A stretch of 8,702 bases of DNA from Flavobacteriales bacterium (GTDB taxonomy: Bacteria; Bacteroidota; Bacteroidia; Flavobacteriales_F; PHOS-HE28): the NCBI GenBank assembly GCA_020854015.1, contig JADZGG010000098.1, positions 1 through 8,702 of the forward strand. Direction: 5' to 3'. The translations under genes were made by a program, and so were the position numbers. Below, piece after piece: positions 6,070 through 8,702 of this stretch. Every line of letters begins with the position of its first letter. Positions within the stretch are counted from its first letter, which is position 1. The notes under the pieces are model-generated. The model had not been told where the DNA came from. It did not search any database and saw nothing but the letters and a program-made list of their open reading frames with translations.

Positions 6070-6702
6070 ATGCGGAACCAGAAGACCCTCCTTGGTTCGC
6101 TGTTGGTGGCCTCGGCCCTGTTCAGCGGGTGTTATCCGGAAGTGCCGGACTACATCGACGAGTACGACATGACGTACACGGACCATTCACCGTCGTTCGA
6201 TTTCCAAGCGGCCAACACCTATGCACTGCCGGACAGTGTGGTGATCGTTACAGGCAACCTGGCCAACGGAGAGCTGCCTGAGATGGTGGCGCCGGCCTAC
6301 GGCGATCAGATCCTGGGTCGCATCCGTTCCAACCTGAACGCGTTGGGCTGGACCGAAGTGGACAACCCCGCGGTCGCCGATGTGGTGGTGCTGGCCTCGG
6401 CCGTGAAGACCGAGAACGTGGACGTCTACTACAGCTATGGTGGGTACTACGGTTGGTACTATCCCTACGGTGGCTATGGCTGGTACTACCCTGGCTACTA
6501 CCCCACGTACACATCCTACACGACCGGCTCACTGATCATTCAGATGAACGTGCCGAGCGATGTGAGCCCGACGCAGAACGTGCCTGTGGTGTGGCTGTCG
6601 GTCTTCAACGGTTTGTTGGAGGGCTCGAACGCCAGCATCATCACCCGGGCGAACACGGGCATCGACCAGGCCTTCAAGCAGTCCCCCTACCTTCAACAAT
6701 AA
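6070..6702 (+). CDS. DUF4136 domain lipoprotein with Tyr/Gly/Trp-rich insert
   Basis: This 210-residue lipoprotein has an L-F-S-G-C lipobox with Cys21. The mature start, DYIDEYDMTYTDHSPSFDF (27-45), and the NTYALPDSV segment (49-57) match the N-terminal signature of Bacteroidota DUF4136 proteins. A helix, YGDQILGRIRSNLNALGW, and the strand ADVVVLASAV (103-112) follow, then a striking tract at 120-150 with 15 Tyr in 31 residues plus Gly, Trp and Pro. The C-terminal part has YTTGSLIIQMNV (150-161), a VVWLSVFNG strand (173-181) and a helix with TGIDQAF, the family's usual closing element. Its stop is 6 bases before the ATG of the next barrel gene, so the two form an operon. I recall DUF4136 genes next to such barrels in other Bacteroidota. 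The biochemical role of DUF4136 is unknown; an outer-membrane-associated structural or accessory role is inferred. Confidence 0.9.
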   Translation: MRNQKTLLGSLLVASALFSGCYPEVPDYIDEYDMTYTDHSPSFDFQAANTYALPDSVVIVTGNLANGELPEMVAPAYGDQILGRIRSNLNALGWTEVDNPAVADVVVLASAVKTENVDVYYSYGGYYGWYYPYGGYGWYYPGYYPTYTSYTTGSLIIQMNVPSDVSPTQNVPVVWLSVFNGLLEGSNASIITRANTGIDQAFKQSPYLQQ

Positions 6703-6708
6703 GGCGCC

Positions 6709-7299
6709 ATGCTGCGGACCATCCTCCCCCTTTCGCTCCTGCTCGGCGCTCCCATGATCGCCAGTGCACAACAGAACATCTACATGCTGGAGTACCCGAT
6801 CAGCATTGCTACGGGCGACTTGCATGACTTCATCAACAACCCCTCGTTCCGCGGCTTCAACTTCGGCTACCGGAACATGGTGGATGTGAACCGTGCGGTC
6901 GGCATCGACATCGGCTGGCAGACCTTTTTCGAGAAGAAGGAGCTCGCCACCTACTACGATGGCACAGCCGCGTTGACAGGTGTGCAGTACCGCTACACGA
7001 ACGCCTTCACCGCGAGCCTGCAGGTGGATCAGGTGTTCTGCGATGGCAAGGACATCCGGCCTTTCATCGGCATCGGCGCGGGCACGGCCTATTTCCGTCG
7101 CACACTGGACATGGGCCTGTACCGATTGGAGAAGGACCCCTGGCAGTTCCTGGTGCAGCCGGAGGCCGGGGTGTCCTTGTACCTCGCCAATGGCAATGCG
7201 TTGATCCTGTCCGGCAACTACTACTGGGGCTTCGAAACCAAGCAGTTGGACGCGCAGAGCTACATGGCCCTGAGCATCGCCTTCGCGTTCGGCGATTGA
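6709..7299 (+). CDS. Outer-membrane beta-barrel protein paired with DUF4136 lipoprotein
   Basis: This 196-residue protein starts with a signal peptide (1-20, I-A-S-A before QQ). The mature protein reads as alternating strands with glycine turns: LEYPISIATGDLHDFINNPSFRGF (27-50), AVGIDIGWQTFFEKKE (63-78), ALTGVQYRYTNAFTASLQVDQVF, IRPFIGIGAGTAYFRR (116-131), WQFLVQPEAGVSLYL (145-159), ALILSGNYYWGF and a C-terminal YMALSIAFAF strand that ends two residues from the stop. This is the OMP_b-brl layout. The S-F-R-G and GWQTFFEK segments recall barrels found beside DUF4136 genes in related genomes. The two-gene transcript probably ends at the hairpin 18 bases downstream. No transport substrate can be assigned. 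One Cys (111) is present in the mature chain. Confidence 0.85.
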   Translation: MLRTILPLSLLLGAPMIASAQQNIYMLEYPISIATGDLHDFINNPSFRGFNFGYRNMVDVNRAVGIDIGWQTFFEKKELATYYDGTAALTGVQYRYTNAFTASLQVDQVFCDGKDIRPFIGIGAGTAYFRRTLDMGLYRLEKDPWQFLVQPEAGVSLYLANGNALILSGNYYWGFETKQLDAQSYMALSIAFAFGD

Positions 7300-7317
7300 A
7301 CAGTACACACCTCATGG

Positions 7318-7347
7318 GAACGGCCGCCTTTCACAAGGCGGCCGTTC
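7318..7347 (+). terminator. Terminator hairpin after the DUF4136-barrel operon
   Basis: A perfect 13-bp stem (7318-7330 with 7335-7347, loop TCAC) begins 18 bases after the stop at 7299 and is followed by TCTCGTTCAT, only modestly T-rich. Position and strength fit a terminator for the rightward operon. Confidence 0.65.
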
Positions 7348-7443
7348 TCGTTCATACGCATCCTCGTTCCCGTTCCGATGGATGCTCGGCTCACAGGTGC
7401 ATGTTCGAAAGGACGTACCGTGCCAAGCGATCGGGCTCAAGCA

Positions 7444-7470
7444 GAACGCCCGGCAGCAGGCCGGGCGTTC
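7444..7470 (-). terminator. Terminator hairpin after the proline-tailed barrel gene
   Basis: A perfect 11-bp stem (7444-7454 with 7460-7470, 5-base loop) lies 22 bases past the leftward stop at 7493. It faces the rightward hairpin at 7318, so each convergent gene has its own structure in this 193-base gap. On the minus strand it continues TGCTTGAGCC, without a U-tract. Nothing else was seen between 7348 and 7443. Confidence 0.6.
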
Positions 7471-7492
7471 CAACGAAGTTGCAAGGCGACCC

Positions 7493-8242
7493 TCAGCGCT
7501 GTGGTGGGGGCGGAGGGGGCGGGGGAGGAGGAGGCACGCTGCCGGCAGGGGGCGGCGGTGGCATGCTGGAACTTGGGCGGGGTGCTGAGGGTGCGCCACC
7601 ACCACGGGGGAAGGTGAACACCAGACCACCGGTGAAGCCGAACTGGTAGATCGAACTGTACGTGCTCACGCCTGCGCTGGCACCGCCGGTGCCGAAGTAG
7701 AAGCCACCACCGGCACCTTGTATCGGGCTCAACAACTGGGCGCCCAGCTTCAGCCCGACAGCGGGTGACATTTCGATCATCAGGCCGAGCTTGGCACCGA
7801 TGGCGAATTTGGTGGCCTCGGCATCACCGGTCATGAACGCGCAGCCCAGGTTGATGCCGCCGTAGCCCTTCACCTTTTCGTTGAAGGGGATGTAGTTGAG
7901 CCCCCCCAACATGATGTAGTTGGCCGAGACATCATAGGGCCCCAGTTCCCCCAGGCCGGTGCGGATGTATCCATTGGTGGGCTGGTTCTGGTACAGGAGC
8001 TCGATGCTCTTGTTGCGGCGCACCTCGAACTCCAGGCTGCCACCGAAGTGCGCGCTCTCACCGATCACCCCATCGCTGTAGGTGTAGGTGTACCCACCGT
8101 AGTAATAGCTGCCACCCAAAGGGAACTTGTCCTGGAAGGTGTAACCGCTGAAGAGGTTCAAACGAATGTTCTGTGCCGCAGCGCCGCCGATCAACAGCGG
8201 CGTCGCCGCCAGGATCAGTGATGAACGCAAAGAGATGGACAT
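7493..8242 (-). CDS. Outer-membrane beta-barrel protein with proline-rich C-terminal tail
   Basis: This 249-residue protein starts with a signal peptide (1-23, A-A-A before Q24). Residues 25-212 look like a complete small barrel: IRLNLFSGYTF, a Tyr/Gly-rich loop GGSYYYGGYTYTYSDG (43-58), SLEFEVRRNKSIELLYQ, ANYIMLGGLNYIPF, KGYGGINLGCAF, FAIGAKLGLMIEM, VGLKLGAQLL and a last strand YQFGFTGGLVFTF (199-211). The chain then continues as a 38-residue low-complexity tail (212-249): PRGGGAPSAPRPSSS, a run of five Pro (228-232), AGSV, a run of eleven Pro (237-247) and QR. Barrels normally end at the final strand, so this extension should point into the periplasm, where a polyproline helix could span distance or bind a partner. 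The eleven Pro codons are mixed (CCT, CCC, CCG, CCA). Such a run would probably need elongation factor P for translation. Function unknown. Confidence 0.85.
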   Translation of the reverse strand: MSISLRSSLILAATPLLIGGAAAQNIRLNLFSGYTFQDKFPLGGSYYYGGYTYTYSDGVIGESAHFGGSLEFEVRRNKSIELLYQNQPTNGYIRTGLGELGPYDVSANYIMLGGLNYIPFNEKVKGYGGINLGCAFMTGDAEATKFAIGAKLGLMIEMSPAVGLKLGAQLLSPIQGAGGGFYFGTGGASAGVSTYSSIYQFGFTGGLVFTFPRGGGAPSAPRPSSSMPPPPPAGSVPPPPPPPPPPPQR

Positions 8243-8264
8243 GGAGAGATGGTCTTGGTGTCCG

Positions 8265-8273
8265 CGAAAGGTA
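8265..8273 (-). promoter_or_regulatory. -7-like element for the proline-tailed barrel gene
   Basis: The minus strand reads TACCTTTCG, whose first eight bases differ from TAnnTTTG only at the last position, 22 bases before the start at 8242. It is followed by CGGACA, similar to the region after the element at 6036. Confidence 0.45.
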
Positions 8274-8330
8274 GAATTTGCGCCCGGAACGGATCACACT
8301 TGCACGTGGGTGCTGTTCAAGGGTAGCGGC

Positions 8331-8338
8331 TATCTTGA
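8331..8338 (+). promoter_or_regulatory. -7-like element for the rightward Omp85-like gene
   Basis: The plus strand reads TATCTTGA, close to TAnnTTTG, 26 bases before the ATG at 8365. No clear -33 box is seen. Confidence 0.35.
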
Positions 8339-8364
8339 CCCGCAAGCCTCCGCTCTCCCGGACC

Positions 8365-8702
8365 ATGTTCCCGCTCCGTTCGCAGCTTCTGTTCTTCTGC
8401 TTCGCCACAGGCCTGGTGGCTCATGCGCAGGACGATCAATTGAGGGACACCGTTCCGCACACGGTGATCGCCGACATGTTGCACAACACGGATTCGTTGC
8501 GGGCTTTGAGCTTCGAGGCGGGCCCCCTGAAGTTCGTTCCCTTCGTGGCGCCGAGCTACACACCGGAGATGCAGTTCCTGCTCACGGCCGGCGGCCTTGT
8601 CACGTTCACCTTCGACCGCAAGGACAAGCAACTCCTTCGTTCGTCGATCCCCTTCTCCGTGGGCAAGAGCACCAACGGTTCGCTCCAGGTGTCGGTGAAG
8701 GC
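8365..8702 (+). CDS. Omp85/BamA-like outer-membrane barrel protein, N-terminal part (runs off right edge)
   Basis: The frame opens at the ATG at 8365 and is open to the window end, giving 112 visible residues. Residues 1-21 form a signal peptide: LRSQLLFFCFATGLVAHA, then Q. A short linker with DTVPHTVIADML follows. From about residue 52 comes GPLKFVPFVAPSYTPEMQF and LLTAGGLVTFTF, then RSSIPFSVGKSTNGSLQVSVK. The P-x-Y-T-P-E turn after an FxPF strand, and the RSSIPFS-G-STNGS segment, resemble the opening barrel strands of POTRA-less 'BamA/TamA family' surface-antigen proteins of Bacteroidota. With only about 30 residues between signal and barrel there is no room for POTRA domains, so this is not BamA itself. 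The assignment is from memory of the family, and most of the barrel lies outside the window. It is divergent from the proline-tailed barrel, with 122 bases between the starts. Confidence 0.7.
   Translation, partial: MFPLRSQLLFFCFATGLVAHAQDDQLRDTVPHTVIADMLHNTDSLRALSFEAGPLKFVPFVAPSYTPEMQFLLTAGGLVTFTFDRKDKQLLRSSIPFSVGKSTNGSLQVSVK

Noticed and set aside
5950..6186. N-terminal extension of the leftward lipoprotein to an upstream ATG
   Set aside because: It would bury the lipobox signal 80 residues into the chain and overlap the start of the divergent DUF4136 gene. The start at 5949 fits the signal peptide and the -7-like element.
7300..7492. Possible small RNA or tRNA in the convergent gap
   Set aside because: Apart from the two facing hairpins I see no tRNA-like cloverleaf, promoter element or reading frame of note.
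7502..7534. G/C-rich run considered as a phase-variable tract
   Set aside because: The run encodes eleven Pro with mixed codons and has no homopolymer longer than about five bases, so slippage-driven switching is unlikely.

Overview
The window looks like chromosomal DNA from a GC-rich (roughly 60% by eye) member of the Bacteroidota, probably a Flavobacteriales-type lineage. The reasons are: a type IX secretion (T9SS) C-terminal sorting domain on a cupredoxin; PorT-like, DUF2490 and DUF4136 envelope families; no Shine-Dalgarno sequences before any start; and TAnnTTTG-like -7 promoter elements with very short leaders. The taxonomy is inferred, because no rRNA or marker gene is present.

There are ten protein genes, eight complete and two cut by the window edges. 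All ten appear to carry N-terminal export signals, so the window is almost purely cell-envelope or secreted protein. From left to right: a PorT-like outer-membrane barrel (minus, C-terminus off the left edge); a plastocyanin-like blue-copper protein with a T9SS tail (minus); a small barrel-like protein with a His-rich N-terminus (minus); and, divergent from it, a 726-residue repeat protein of the group often labelled 'carbohydrate-binding family V/XII' (plus).

The next block holds two divergent two-gene operons that share the 5950-6069 intergenic region. The leftward one encodes a Tyr/Gly-rich lipoprotein followed by a DUF2490 barrel. The rightward one encodes a DUF4136 Tyr/Gly-rich lipoprotein followed by a second outer-membrane barrel. 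The right end holds a barrel with a long proline tail (minus) and the 5' end of an Omp85/BamA-like barrel without room for POTRA domains (plus).

No RNA gene, mobile element, CRISPR array or phage gene was seen, and no gap without a gene exceeds 200 bases. The gaps hold three strong hairpins (terminator candidates without clear U-tracts), short direct repeats and -7-like promoter elements. No defence, biosynthetic or mobile system is evident. The best candidates for something undescribed are the mirror-image lipoprotein/barrel operons and the three-repeat 726-residue protein. Their functions cannot be read from sequence alone.
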